Shown here in pieces: positions 38,839 through 49,197 of a stretch of 64,000 bases of DNA; the stretch's first letter is position 1; the number at the start of each line of letters is the position of its first letter. The translations under genes were made by a program, and so were the position numbers. This stretch comes from Paramoeba atlantica. Its lineage: Eukaryota; Discosea. The notes under the pieces were generated by a model that worked only from the letters and a program-made list of their open reading frames with translations, had not been told where the DNA came from and did no database searches. Location of the stretch: positions 372,001 through 436,000 of the forward strand of contig CDRNVI010000023.1 in the NCBI GenBank assembly GCA_977017575.1, in the 5' to 3' direction.

Positions 38839-41800
38839 ATGAGGAGCATCGAGCGCACTTCTTGCGCAGCAATTCCACATTTGGCGAATCACGGATCCTT
38901 CTTTAGCATTTGCTCTTCAAATTCTTCTTGCAGCGCCCTTGGTTTTCAAAGGGCGTCTCTGTCATCCGTTGCGTCGGCAACATGGCAGGAATCACTATTA
39001 TTTTATCAAAATCAACTCCAATGTCCAGTACCCCAATTTCGTACACGTGTCCATGCAGCCGACAGCACACTTCATTCTCTTCATCGGCTATCCTTAACAA
39101 ATGCACATCCTAAAATTGGTTCAATGGCTTGTTTTATTCTTCGAACGTTGCATGCCCGAGCTCCTAAGCACGGCAATCGGATCCCACAAAAAACTGTTTT
39201 TGATGCTCTCCGCCTGCTAATCTCTCAAGGAGTTTGTGACCTTGATGAAGAAATATCCTGTTTCAGTGATCTCAGGCAAGGTGTATTTTCCGATGTTCCC
39301 TCTAAATGGAAGCTTGCAACATTGTTTCTTACTACGTATGGCTCTTCTGGTTCGCTGCCTTCAACGGTCAAGTCTTTGTATTGCTATGAACTTCAATCGT
39401 ACGACTGGTTGTCACGTGTGGGCAAACTCTCCGTACAAGATAATGTACTCCCGAGTGTTTTGGATATCCTATCAGAAGGAAACAAAATACATTATCCAAC
39501 AACTTCAATGCATGATGAATTCTTAAAGATGATGAGGACGTTTCTTGACCATGTTTCCTCCAGGAAGTCAAATTTGAATGACGTCAATGCTCTTGCTGCA
39601 CCTGGAACCTCTCTCACTCTTTTATGCTTCTTCTTGCATTCAGCTTTGGCGTGTCTCTCTTTTTCAAAACCGAGTGATTCCCAAGAGGGGTTACCTCTTT
39701 TGTCAGACACTAATTGTTTGCGAGCTAACAAAAGCCTTTCCGATTCTCGAACAGATGTCTCTGAACATATTTCAAAGAATGTGTTACAAGTGCTTCAATC
39801 TTTAAATGTTATCATTCAAACAGATTCTCCTTTGAAAGGTCAACATCAGAAAGCTTACGGGGCCCATTATACCGTCTTGGACAACCTTTTACGAACACCA
39901 TCTCGCGATTTTACGAAAACAAGTCTATGTGATAAGCGTGGTAAAACAATACTTTTCTTGAACGCCTTACTGCACTTTTTTCTATGCTGGGTCCCACAAA
40001 ACACAGCGCTTGAAACTTTGCACTCATTTTTCTTGCGTCAAGATCCACCTTCACAAACATGCGCTTCAAGCAGTGCAGCACATGGATCATTTAAAGATCC
40101 AAACAAAGACTCCTTTGTGTTTCCTTTGTACTCAAAGTGCACATACACTTCTCAATTGTTAGAGTTCTACGCATCGCATCAAAAATTTGAGCTTCACGAA
40201 CAACTAATGGCACGAATTATTCCTTTTCCGACGCAACAAGAAATTCAAACTGTTCTTTCGAAAAACATAGTTTCGAGCATTTCCTCAGATGCGCATTCTC
40301 CTGCTTCTTTTCTTCCCTCCTCTGCATGGGATTTACAACAGAGAAATGGCGCACTTGACTCAAATGCGGCGGAAAGTTATCGTTCATTTCGGTTGGCTCT
40401 TTCCAGTGCTTCTCTGTCTGAAATGACACAAAACCTTACCGTTCGGAAAGCTTCACGTCGTGAACGCTACCGATCGCTTTGCAAAGTATACCGAAAAATC
40501 TTACGTGCCGGATCAAAAGGCAAAAAAGTGATTTCTTCCTGTTCTCCCCCTCCTGTTCTTTCTTCTGTCAAAAATCTGATCTCCCTTTTATCTCCACGAA
40601 TCCCTTTTTCATCTTTTTCCAAACACAGTGAAGCATTTTTCGCTCTGCTTCGTTTCTCCCACACCCACAAAATGTCTTCTACGCAAACAAAAACGCTTCT
40701 TCATCTTTTACGCCGGCGTCTTCCCGAGGGGACGCCTGTTTTAAAGACACTCGGAGACGCTTCGTCTGTTTTTACCCATTCATTCGTTTCTGAATCTTTT
40801 TTACCTCATTATTCGCACCATCAAAATCAAATTCTTCTGCAAACTTTAGCCAACGAAGGAAAGTGGGATTCTCTCCTGCAACTATGGCCGCATCTTTCCA
40901 CAACCCATCCGGAAAACCGACACAAACTTTTGTATTGTTTTCGAAATGCCATCGTGTCGACCACACAAACTATAAATCGAGTAAAATTATGGCAACAAGC
41001 GCTGCAATTTGTGTCCTCTCAGGATTTTGCGGATCAAAACGTGGCGAGTGAGGTTTTGTTGCTGTTGAGTTTATCTCCCGGAAAGGCTTCGTGGTCAAAT
41101 GTTCTCTACGGATATGCGAGGGCGCAAGCAAGTGGGAAACAGACCAATGCAGAGGCTACCTTGGAGTCCTCCTTAAATGCCTCACATGTACTGCACGCAC
41201 TTTGTAGTGTGGTGGAAAAATACTCGTACGGAAAGGAGACAAGGGAGGTAAAGTTTTCGTCGGTGAAGCAAGCACAAAAATGTGACCTTCAAAAAAATAC
41301 AAATGCGGATTTATGGTCTCTCGCGTTGCAATGTTACCAGACGAGTTCTTTTCACAAATTCTTCACAGCGAATCACGTACTTCGTGTTTTGGTTCACAGC
41401 TCGCCCCGTTCTTGTTGGAAAACAGCTTTGTCTCTTTTATGCCAGGAGCCTCGAGTTTTCAGCCATCACCTTCACCGATCTTTATGGTGTCGTATTTGGG
41501 CGAGTCTTCCCTCTTCTGCATTTTTACGAAACGACAAGGCAAAAAACACAACTTCTGGAGTTGTGTGGGACATTTTGGAAAAACTTCCCTCCACCACTTT
41601 TCCGGATCTTTTTTGGTCACTTGCGCTGACTACGTTTCGTAGATGTGATCTTATGAGGTCTGAAAATACAGAATTAAAACGTTTTGCTTCGGATTCAATC
41701 ATGCAAGGTGATGCCTTGATCAAAACAAATCCTGGTTTACAACAAGCGTGTCTGAGTTCGACGTATTTTACGGAGATCATGGAACACCTATCTCGGCGTT

Positions 41801-43347
41801 CGATTTTACCCAATAAATCTTTGCGTGAGTTATTTCGACGTTATCATCGAAGATCTCAGGTCTATTCGTCTCTCATTACACACAAAGGGGGTAGTGGCAA
41901 GAATGCCTTTCAAACCGATGATGTTGCTTGGCTCAACGTGCCGCTTATTACAGAGAGAGAAAACAAATCTCTCAGTACTTCCGATATTTCGTCTGATATT
42001 CCGCTGAATTCGTCAACTTCTAGCACACGTAGCCGTCGCGAAGTTCTTTCTGAACTTCGCTCTCCTATTTTGCTTTTTTCTGACCAATGCTGGGCACTTG
42101 GTTGGTGCCCTCCCGAGTGCAACACCATAGAAAATATTTTACAAAACCTTCAAAAGTTAAATTCGAGGCCTTTTAGTCCATCCAATGCTTTGAAAACCGG
42201 GAAAAGTGAAAAGGAGGAAATCTCTGGTGAAACAGATAGTGAATCGAAGTTGGAATTATCGCATTCACATCGGTGGGTGAGTTCGTCTGATTTATACTGC
42301 GAGGCCTCATCGCAATCTGCTCCTTGTTACGTTTTCTTTCGGCGAGTGAATCCTTTGCGAAGTGCATCAGGGCCTATAAGGCCGGAGGCAGATTCCTCTA
42401 CTCCTAGAAAAGGTTTCAGTAATAACACAAACCAAAAATGTCTGCCAATTCGTACGAAAACAAAAAATACGCTTCGTTCCAAATTAATTGATGCATCCAA
42501 CGTTTCTGCATCGGATTTTCCTACGGGAATTTGTACGTGGCGTTATTTTGTCTTGGCAACTCTTTCTTCTCTGTCCTTTGACGTGACAAATGTGTCTACG
42601 ACATCGGAAGCTCTTTGGAAGTCGTCTCCCTTTCTTTCCGCCCTTACTTCTGAAACAAACAATTCTGAAGATGCTCTTTACTGGGATGTGGATCTTAACA
42701 ATCAGACGATTTATCAAGGCAAATTACCGCAATCCAACGCATGGCTTGATGCAAAACATCGTACTTTTTCTAAATGGGTGCCTTTTCCTCAATTTCTAGA
42801 CTTTGTAGCTTCCATAACTTCCTATCCTCCATCTTCCCGATACGCTCGTGTTTCCCTCTTAAAACAAATGCCTACCGTTTCGAATCCTCACATCTCTCCA
42901 CATTTTTTATCAAAATTCGGCACAGATTCTCCTTTTTCGATTTCTCCAGAAAACAAATCCAACAGCGTAAAAACAAATCCTGCTTCTTCTCCCCGTATAG
43001 TTTCGAATTCTGTATTTGCGATACAAATTACTACACGACACGACACGCAACATTATCCGGTAGAAAGTACCGTTCTGCACGAACACACGCTGCGACATTC
43101 TGTTCTGAAACCTCTAGGGCTGAAACTATTTGGAGAGCAACCTGAAATTGGACAGGACGACTTATTCTTGCTATCTGGAAAACCCTCGGATAGACAAAAA
43201 GAAATGGGAAAAAAGACTTTGTTGGCTATTCCTAAAGAAGGGGTGTCGTGGTGTCCACTGGAAATACGACTGGGTCCTTATTTTGTCGAGTCAACACCTC
43301 CACGAGATATTTATGAATGGTATCGTTCGCAAAATATGGGAGGATAG
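38839..43347 (+). CDS. Large helical protein, PPR-like, probably mitochondrial
   Basis: A single frame of 1,502 codons from ATG 38,839. No catalytic motif is recognised. The N-terminus (MRSIERTSCAAIPHL, then Ser-rich with few acidic residues) could be a mitochondrial targeting signal. Between about 680 and 960 it shows loosely repeated helices of the type W..AL.L or LYGYARAQ (WQQALQFVSS, WSLALQCYQ, CWKTALSLLC), reminiscent of degenerate pentatricopeptide repeats, which bind organellar RNA. The last 250 residues look more globular (YWDVDLNNQTIYQG, SWCPLEIRLGPYF, IYEWYR). It is AT-balanced, unlike PCNA or NOP58. The DEDDh exonuclease follows 300 bp downstream. A mitochondrial RNA role is a guess. 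It ends in TAG. Confidence 0.6.
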   Translation: MRSIERTSCAAIPHLANHGSFFSICSSNSSCSALGFQRASLSSVASATWQESLLFYQNQLQCPVPQFRTRVHAADSTLHSLHRLSLTNAHPKIGSMACFILRTLHARAPKHGNRIPQKTVFDALRLLISQGVCDLDEEISCFSDLRQGVFSDVPSKWKLATLFLTTYGSSGSLPSTVKSLYCYELQSYDWLSRVGKLSVQDNVLPSVLDILSEGNKIHYPTTSMHDEFLKMMRTFLDHVSSRKSNLNDVNALAAPGTSLTLLCFFLHSALACLSFSKPSDSQEGLPLLSDTNCLRANKSLSDSRTDVSEHISKNVLQVLQSLNVIIQTDSPLKGQHQKAYGAHYTVLDNLLRTPSRDFTKTSLCDKRGKTILFLNALLHFFLCWVPQNTALETLHSFFLRQDPPSQTCASSSAAHGSFKDPNKDSFVFPLYSKCTYTSQLLEFYASHQKFELHEQLMARIIPFPTQQEIQTVLSKNIVSSISSDAHSPASFLPSSAWDLQQRNGALDSNAAESYRSFRLALSSASLSEMTQNLTVRKASRRERYRSLCKVYRKILRAGSKGKKVISSCSPPPVLSSVKNLISLLSPRIPFSSFSKHSEAFFALLRFSHTHKMSSTQTKTLLHLLRRRLPEGTPVLKTLGDASSVFTHSFVSESFLPHYSHHQNQILLQTLANEGKWDSLLQLWPHLSTTHPENRHKLLYCFRNAIVSTTQTINRVKLWQQALQFVSSQDFADQNVASEVLLLLSLSPGKASWSNVLYGYARAQASGKQTNAEATLESSLNASHVLHALCSVVEKYSYGKETREVKFSSVKQAQKCDLQKNTNADLWSLALQCYQTSSFHKFFTANHVLRVLVHSSPRSCWKTALSLLCQEPRVFSHHLHRSLWCRIWASLPSSAFLRNDKAKNTTSGVVWDILEKLPSTTFPDLFWSLALTTFRRCDLMRSENTELKRFASDSIMQGDALIKTNPGLQQACLSSTYFTEIMEHLSRRSILPNKSLRELFRRYHRRSQVYSSLITHKGGSGKNAFQTDDVAWLNVPLITERENKSLSTSDISSDIPLNSSTSSTRSRREVLSELRSPILLFSDQCWALGWCPPECNTIENILQNLQKLNSRPFSPSNALKTGKSEKEEISGETDSESKLELSHSHRWVSSSDLYCEASSQSAPCYVFFRRVNPLRSASGPIRPEADSSTPRKGFSNNTNQKCLPIRTKTKNTLRSKLIDASNVSASDFPTGICTWRYFVLATLSSLSFDVTNVSTTSEALWKSSPFLSALTSETNNSEDALYWDVDLNNQTIYQGKLPQSNAWLDAKHRTFSKWVPFPQFLDFVASITSYPPSSRYARVSLLKQMPTVSNPHISPHFLSKFGTDSPFSISPENKSNSVKTNPASSPRIVSNSVFAIQITTRHDTQHYPVESTVLHEHTLRHSVLKPLGLKLFGEQPEIGQDDLFLLSGKPSDRQKEMGKKTLLAIPKEGVSWCPLEIRLGPYFVESTPPRDIYEWYRSQNMGG

Positions 43348-43642
43348 TAAAGAATTTCCTTCGGAGTGACGTTTGGGTAATCCTATTTGTTTTATTCCCG
43401 TAGCTTTGGTTTCTTTTATGAAAGTTTTGTTTTTTTTTACTACATTTTCTGTGCAACTTAAGCTGCGCAAATTACTTGTTTTCTTGCTGTCGCATATTTC
43501 CACATCTTTTTGGAGGCAATAGAGTTGCAACACGGTTGTTAATGTTATCCCTATACAGGAATTTCCACTCACCATTACCTTTACTTTTGTATTTTATGTT
43601 CATCAATTTCGTTGTTTCTTTAACTTCCCCTTCTTCTTTTAC
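43348..43642. other. Spacer with pyrimidine-rich end
   Basis: Nothing recognised except a C/T-rich stretch (about 43,607-43,640) just before the exonuclease start. Confidence 0.4.
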
Positions 43643-44599
43643 ATGAGCCAAACTTTTTCATTGAGTCAGACATATTATAAAGGGGCTAACGCAATTAGCC
43701 CGGCCTCTGTCATACTCACTCCCCCCTCTCCCCTTTCCTCTAACTCTCTCTGCACTACAGGGATGAGATCGCGGTACACGCGATCCTCTTCCTCATACGA
43801 GATAAAAATCTCACAGTGTCAGGTGCTTCAAGAGGCACAAACCTCAGAAAGGGAAGAGGAAAATCCTACAGACACATTTCTTCCTCCCCCCCACGCAATA
43901 TCCGCGTGCTGCTGTTCCTTATGCAGCTGTGGGGGAAACGGAATTCTGTCTTCCCCGGAATCCTTTTTATATTCCCCCAATGCCCGAAATCCCCATCGGG
44001 TCGTCGTTCTGGATTTCGAAACGACCGGGCTTTCGAGAAAAGCCCAAATCATACAAATTGGGGCAGTGGAGGTTGTGGGGAGTTTACCCACAGGGAATAC
44101 GTTTTATACCAACGTACTTCCCTGTACGGAGATCGAGAGAGGGGCTACGAGGGTCCACGGATTTCGAAACGCGGACCTTGAGGGGGTAAATTCTTTTTCC
44201 CGTAGCCCCTCTTTCGACATTGTATTTCCTTTTCTTATGAATTTTATAGCCGGATCCCCGATTGTGGGGCATAATATCCAATACGATATAGGTATATTAA
44301 GAAAGGAGGCGAAGCGCATTGGTTCAAATCTTCCAATGTGCGAAATTATTTGTACAATGAAAACGTTTCGTCGGTATTATCCGGGGAGAAAATTGGCACG
44401 GCTAGAAGCTGTGGCCAATTTCTTCACTTTAAATACAAATAATAAAAAGCCTGTTAGATTTTCGCAGTCTGAGGTGCACGATGCATTGGCAGATGCACTT
44501 CTTACTGCTAAAATTTATTGTATTTTTCATCGCATGGCATATGTTCACATAGGACACGATATTGAAGAGTCTTGTGTGGTAAAATCAGAAGACATGTAA
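43643..44599 (+). CDS. DEDDh 3'-5' exonuclease (RNase T / DnaQ-like)
   Basis: 318 residues. The exonuclease fold starts at about 119. Exo I is VVLDFETTGL with D124 and E126, exo II is VGHNIQYDIGIL with D215, and exo III is HDALADALLTA with H279 and D284. This DEDDh set removes nucleotides from 3' ends using two metal ions, as in DNA polymerase III epsilon, TREX and RNase T. About 118 N-terminal residues are low complexity with a Cys cluster (CCCSLCSCGG) and may be a targeting or regulatory arm. It is a stand-alone enzyme with no polymerase or helicase fused. DNA proofreading or repair and RNA trimming are equally possible. Confidence 0.88.
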   Translation: MSQTFSLSQTYYKGANAISPASVILTPPSPLSSNSLCTTGMRSRYTRSSSSYEIKISQCQVLQEAQTSEREEENPTDTFLPPPHAISACCCSLCSCGGNGILSSPESFLYSPNARNPHRVVVLDFETTGLSRKAQIIQIGAVEVVGSLPTGNTFYTNVLPCTEIERGATRVHGFRNADLEGVNSFSRSPSFDIVFPFLMNFIAGSPIVGHNIQYDIGILRKEAKRIGSNLPMCEIICTMKTFRRYYPGRKLARLEAVANFFTLNTNNKKPVRFSQSEVHDALADALLTAKIYCIFHRMAYVHIGHDIEESCVVKSEDM

Positions 44600-45612
44600 C
44601 GTTTATGCGATTTCTCCTTTCTATAGAGTCGTTTTTTTGTACAGTAAGCGTAAGCATGTAAATATGTAGATATAGCCTTAAATATTTTTTTATTTTTCTT
44701 TTTTAAGCTCTTCGTTAAACGCAGTGGTTGTTTTCAACTTAGAATTCACTCGTGCTGCGCGCTTCACGCTGAAAACTACCACCGCGTTTAACGAAGAGCC
44801 TAAAAAAGAAAATTCGACAAAAGATTATGAATAATCTACTTTTTTGGGGGGGAAAGCTCGATTTTTCAGCAAACATTGCGAAATTTTACACCGAATTTGG
44901 GCCGTTTTGGATGCCTTACCAGTAGGGGTAAGAGGCGAATCTGACGAAAACGACGTAGAATGGTAGCCCCCCATGGATCTTACAAAAAACTCGATCTTAC
45001 ATATAAATAACTCGATCAGCATGCATACTTCTTATTCTACATATAAATGCTTTAATTACTTTCACAAGTTCTCAGTCTTAGATTCGGAGTCAGTGCACTA
45101 GCGGAGGCGCATTGTTCCGCGTTTTAGAAGGCATATTCCCGACTTTTATCTTCCTTGCGAAGGTATCGATTTAGCTGTGAATATGCTACCGCCCCGTTAA
45201 GCTCCTGCAGCAATAACTAAAATTCGGTGTAGACCCGTTTGCGCTGCATTCCACAGGCATCTGCGAGGGCATCCATAAGAGCCTTCGTGTTTGAATGCAT
45301 TGCACCCCCTGAGAGGACATTGAAAGCTTTCGGCCATGATCTTCCCGGTCTTGACATACATGTGTAACATACATACTGTATGTGTAATGTTTTCGTCGAC
45401 AGGCGTCGTGGAATAAATGTGCACACTTCGTGTCAAGGTTTGAGGGTGCCAGTTCGTGGATGACTGTTAGATCGTAGTGTACGTAGTATACACACTCTTT
45501 TTTTCGAATTCATCTTTTATCTTCAAAACGAATTGATACCAACACGACCTTCCTTGTATTTTTTTCACAAAAACGGCCACTTTCTCCTTAGTCTTTTTTC
45601 TCTTCTTCCTAC
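44600..45612. repeat. Intergenic with foldback palindrome
   Basis: 44,690-44,815 is a complete palindromic end of the foldback family (CTCTTCGTTAAACGCAG/CCGCGTTTAACGAAGAG). It stands alone apart from about 60 bp. No gene is recognised between 44,830 and 45,612. Confidence 0.55.
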
Positions 45613-46476
45613 ATGCTCTGGTCTTTTTCCTTTTGCGACACCTTACCTCACATCCCCCCCTCGCGTCCCGCCAAAGTGAGTCTTGCGAATCTTCCACACG
45701 AGTACGAACTCGCACGTTTGATCCGAGACGTCCAACCCCACTCTCCATCCTGGACCACAGACACTCGTGCGTGTCAGTGGTACGGGGTGAAATGTGACAC
45801 CACAGGGGCTGTGCTGGAAATTCGATGGATTTATCAAAATCTTGTCGGCCCTCTTCACTTTGTTCACCTCCCACGAACCGTAAAAACGTTTCGAGTGATT
45901 GAGAATGCGTTAAACGGTGCTGTTGAACTGACAGCGTTGCCGCGCAGTCTTCACACATTAGGCCTCTCGTATAACCGTTTTTCCGGGAGTTTAGATTTGA
46001 CGGCTCTCCCCAACGGTGTGCAGTTTCTATATCTCAATGAAAACGGGTTTACGGAAAACGTTTGTTTAAGTGAGCTACCGGTACAACTGGTACGGTTGTA
46101 TCTACAGAACAATCAACTCACGGGGTCAATAGACCTCACTTCACTCCCCAACAAGATGATGTATTTATTGTTACGTCATAATCTGTTCTCGGGAGAGGTC
46201 TCTTTGCATTATCTTCCGCCCGATTTTTTTGAACTCTCACTTCACCATAACTTTTTTACGGGGGGCTTATCGCTTACCCAGCTATCTCCTCGACTAAACT
46301 ACATGGACATAAATGATAACGTATTAGTGGGGCCTGTGGATGTTAGAGACCTTCCAAAGTTTTTACGTTGTCTGGATTTGTCAAACAACATTGGGCTATA
46401 TGGAGAAGTGAGGCGAAGCGAAATTCCGGGAACCATGGATCTTTGTGTCAAGAATACAAAGATTGTCATCTTTTAG
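45613..46476 (+). CDS. LRR protein, last member of the array
   Basis: A 287-residue LRR protein. It starts MLWSFSFCDTLPHIPPSRPAK; the leader is too short for a sure signal peptide. The cap is PAKVSLANLPHEYELARLIRD with CQWYGVKC. About nine regular LRRs follow (LVGPLHFVHLP, LNGAVELTALP, FSGSLDLTALP, FTENVCLSELP, LTGSIDLTSLP, FSGEVSLHYLP, FTGGLSLTQL, LVGPVDVRDLP, LYGEVRRSEIP), ending in VKNTKIVIF, which echoes the family A ending NTKIIAE. It is separated from the other LRR loci by 7 kb of unrelated genes. Confidence 0.85.
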   Translation: MLWSFSFCDTLPHIPPSRPAKVSLANLPHEYELARLIRDVQPHSPSWTTDTRACQWYGVKCDTTGAVLEIRWIYQNLVGPLHFVHLPRTVKTFRVIENALNGAVELTALPRSLHTLGLSYNRFSGSLDLTALPNGVQFLYLNENGFTENVCLSELPVQLVRLYLQNNQLTGSIDLTSLPNKMMYLLLRHNLFSGEVSLHYLPPDFFELSLHHNFFTGGLSLTQLSPRLNYMDINDNVLVGPVDVRDLPKFLRCLDLSNNIGLYGEVRRSEIPGTMDLCVKNTKIVIF

Positions 46477-47225
46477 GGGTCGTTTAAAACACTGTTCCTT
46501 ATTGCTCCTGCGCAAAAACAGCTACATGTAGCTTTGCACGTGTCGAGATACGCACATAAAGGTTCAAAGTACGAACATCACCCTAAAATACCACCCTTTT
46601 GCGTCGACAGAAACTGTGTCAAATCTTTGCCAAATTAGTTTCTGCAAAAACTACACTAGCATGTGTCGGCCTTGATATGCCTTGAACGAACGATGATTGA
46701 TAATGGGCGAACTTAGATCATATCTGAGGCTTAACACTTCTTAAACCTACGGTGTTTAATTAAAGATGGTTATTTTTCGGCTCCATTTTATTTTTAATTG
46801 TTTCTTCCAGGGGTCCGAATAACTATAAAACTTTATTATAGGTACTTTAAAGTAACTATATTATTTTTCCCTACCTTTATCTACCTTTATTTTTTTGTCA
46901 ATGATTCGCACTGTACTATTTTGTTGAAATTTTTCAATGCGTGGGCGCTCGGGTAATAGAGAAAGTCAAGCTAAATTTGTCCAGCCTTATTAGCAATAAG
47001 ACCTACTACTTACAAGGAGGTGGAGGCCGGAAAACGATTTCTGAATGTCGGCTCTGTAGTTCACCGGGAAAGCGGAACTTTGTTTACGAAAAATGCACTC
47101 GGACCTCATACTCTTCAGCCCTAGGTCATAGTGAAGGAGAAGAGAGTCAGAAAGTGGGAGACGGAAAATGCTGTTGAAAATGCAGCTTGATGTCAAGTCC
47201 TATAAACCTTTCAAATGTATTTGAA
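46477..47225. other. Intergenic, nothing recognised
   Basis: A 750-bp AT-rich spacer up to the left end of the Harbinger-like element. No feature that I can support. Confidence 0.4.
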
Positions 47226-47431
47226 ACCATGGGAGACTGTGCAAGTCTTGGTTGGCATGAATTGGCACAAGTTGGCATGAGTTGGCATGAGTAGCCATAT
47301 TTTTGTTTTATCAGCCAATTTAAATCTTTTTTCGGTGCGTTCTGCAAAGTTTAGTTACAAATGTATATTCGTTAAAATTCATCTAAAGAGTTCGGTATTC
47401 AAGTTTTTTTATTCTTTGCACCACATCACTT

Positions 47432-48100
47432 ATGTCATTCCAAGCATCAATCTATCGCCAGATGTGCAAAGGAAAATGTCAGAAAATGACACCGTTCACT
47501 CTTCCCACCGAAGGTCGATCATCGTTTTGTGTTTATTGCAAATGGTGTGTCGATTCCGAGCAGCACAGAGATGTATGTGTGCAATGCTTGCAGTATGGGG
47601 TATTCAACGGTTCTGATGTTTGTGCGACTTGTGGGCAATCACAAGTCGTTGAATCTTTTTCTCCTCCCCTCCTTCAGGAATTATTGTCATCCGATCTGGA
47701 CCTTGAATCAGTAAAGCGCACATCCAGCCAATTCTTTCGGAAGACTGTCTTGGGGTTGCGATTTACTTTTTCGCATGTGGCGTATGCCCTGATTGCGTGC
47801 AAAGCCAGCATTGACTGGGCTGATGACGGAACTAAATTTTTGCGGACAGGCATTAACTACGCCAAAAAGTTCCGATTGTCTGTGAGTTCTAAAGACGAAC
47901 GTGACATGGCGACAGTTTTAAAAAACATTTGGAATAGCTTTGTTGGAGATTTGAATCGAAGGCGTGTGACGATTCGGTCCGATCTAAAGTCTAGAATCAT
48001 CGAGAAGCTGTCCGTGCATGAAGAGAATAGTGCGAAGGCTAAGAGGAAGGAAGAGGACAAAAAGGCGAAAGTTCATGTGGAAAGTATTAATTTAGTTTAA
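47432..48100 (+). CDS. Cys-rich zinc-ribbon-like protein inside the transposon
   Basis: 222 residues from ATG. Residues 10-75 hold CxxxC, then CVYCKWC, CVQC and CATC, a likely multi-zinc module. The rest is helical and basic (LRTGINYAKKFRLSVSSK, VLKNIWNSFVGDLNRRR), ending in a KRKEEDKKAK coiled tail. It lies within the terminal repeats of the 47,226-49,197 element. Harbinger elements normally carry a second protein of the Myb/SANT type, and this one is not that type by eye. It could be an alternative accessory protein or a captured host gene. No family is recognised. Confidence 0.5.
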   Translation: MSFQASIYRQMCKGKCQKMTPFTLPTEGRSSFCVYCKWCVDSEQHRDVCVQCLQYGVFNGSDVCATCGQSQVVESFSPPLLQELLSSDLDLESVKRTSSQFFRKTVLGLRFTFSHVAYALIACKASIDWADDGTKFLRTGINYAKKFRLSVSSKDERDMATVLKNIWNSFVGDLNRRRVTIRSDLKSRIIEKLSVHEENSAKAKRKEEDKKAKVHVESINLV

Positions 48101-48382
48101 TTTCCATAGGTGATGTTAAGTTCGAAGTTGTGAAGCTAGCTGTGAAGTCTTTAACCAAAAAACTGACGTTATTTATAATACGCTATTACAATAATATGTG
48201 TAAATTCATAAATAATACTTAATAAAAAAGTACTTAAAAATAATAGAGAGCTTAAAAACTAACTAACATTCTCGAACTATGTCAAAAGCCGTTTCTGAAC
48301 TTGACGTTTGTGGTGTATCGAGTAATCTTTACAAGTCGTATCGAGTAATCTTTACACGGGGGCGACTAACGATAGCGTAATT

Positions 48383-48943
48383 TTGGAACATTCTAAATTC
48401 TTACCATTCTTACAACAATATCGAAAACGTGCGTTTGTTGATGGGGGGTTCAAAAAGTCAGATCTCCATATCATTCCTCATAGAGCGACTGCAATTTGGC
48501 CGAAGAAACCTCTTGGAAAATCACGAAGTGCTTATGAGCAAGAAGCTTTGACTAAGCTCCAATACAACGAAAACATTGCCCATTTTCGTTCACGCATTGA
48601 GCATGTTTTTGGCCGAACTTTCATTGGCCGATGGCTGGCACTAAAAAATTGGACGCATTCTTTTGATTTGCTAGGAGACTGCTTCAAAGCAGCCCTCATT
48701 ATACATAACCTAGAAGCTTACCTGCGCTACGAATGGGGTGGGAAGTTTCCTCGATTTTTGACAACTGAGGAGAAACGCGTCATTCAATCCAAAATCTCTG
48801 CTTGTGAAACACAGCGCAAGCGTTACCCCCAGCCCGACGCCCCAGCACCGCAACAGACGACTTTACATTCATTCTTTAAGGGACAGTGGACCCCCATAGT
48901 TATAGACGATGATGATAGCACCGACGAGGGGGCGCTCGAGTAA
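48383..48943 (+). pseudogene. Harbinger-type transposase, C-terminal half
   Basis: About 186 codons without an upstream start. AFVDGGF, then YNENIAHFRSRIEHVFGRTF and RWLALKNW match the last part of DDE_Tnp_4 (HARBI1-like) transposases, where N..I...R..IE..FG carries the final acidic residue. The first two catalytic Asp regions are absent. The tail (DDDDSTDEGALE) is acidic. Confidence 0.75.
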
Positions 48944-49197
48944 TACTGCATGAAGAAAAAATCTATAGCTTCATCCCTCATATTATTAAGTTATTATTAT
49001 ATTGTTATGGATATTCCGTGGAGGGGGCATTGAGGTCCAGGGTATGAAAAAATGCATGTGATTTCTGTATCCCTCATTATTCCCTCTCATTATTCCCAGT
49101 TCTGGTTGGCATGAGTTGGCACGAATTGGCATGAGTTGGCATGAATTGGCACAAGACGGCACGAGATGGCACCGGTTAGCTGCACAGTCTCCATGGT

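Larger units (their letters stand above)
47226..49197 (+). mobile_element. Harbinger-like DNA transposon, about 2 kb, two coding parts
   Basis: The left end ACCATGGGAGACTGTGCA (47,226-47,243) is inverted at the right end TGCACAGTCTCCATGGT (49,181-49,197), with one base of difference. Just inside both ends lie direct runs of a 10-11 bp unit (TTGGCATGAG, TTGGCACGAA; 47,250-47,291 and 49,106-49,170). Between them are a Cys-rich frame (47,432-48,100) and a transposase C-terminal half (48,383-48,943). No target duplication is evident. It is likely inactive, since the first catalytic part of the transposase is missing. Confidence 0.7.

Noticed and set aside
47432-48100. Cys-rich protein as a TFIIB- or RNA-polymerase-type zinc ribbon
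   Set aside because: Cysteine spacing is irregular and no flanking motif of those families is present.
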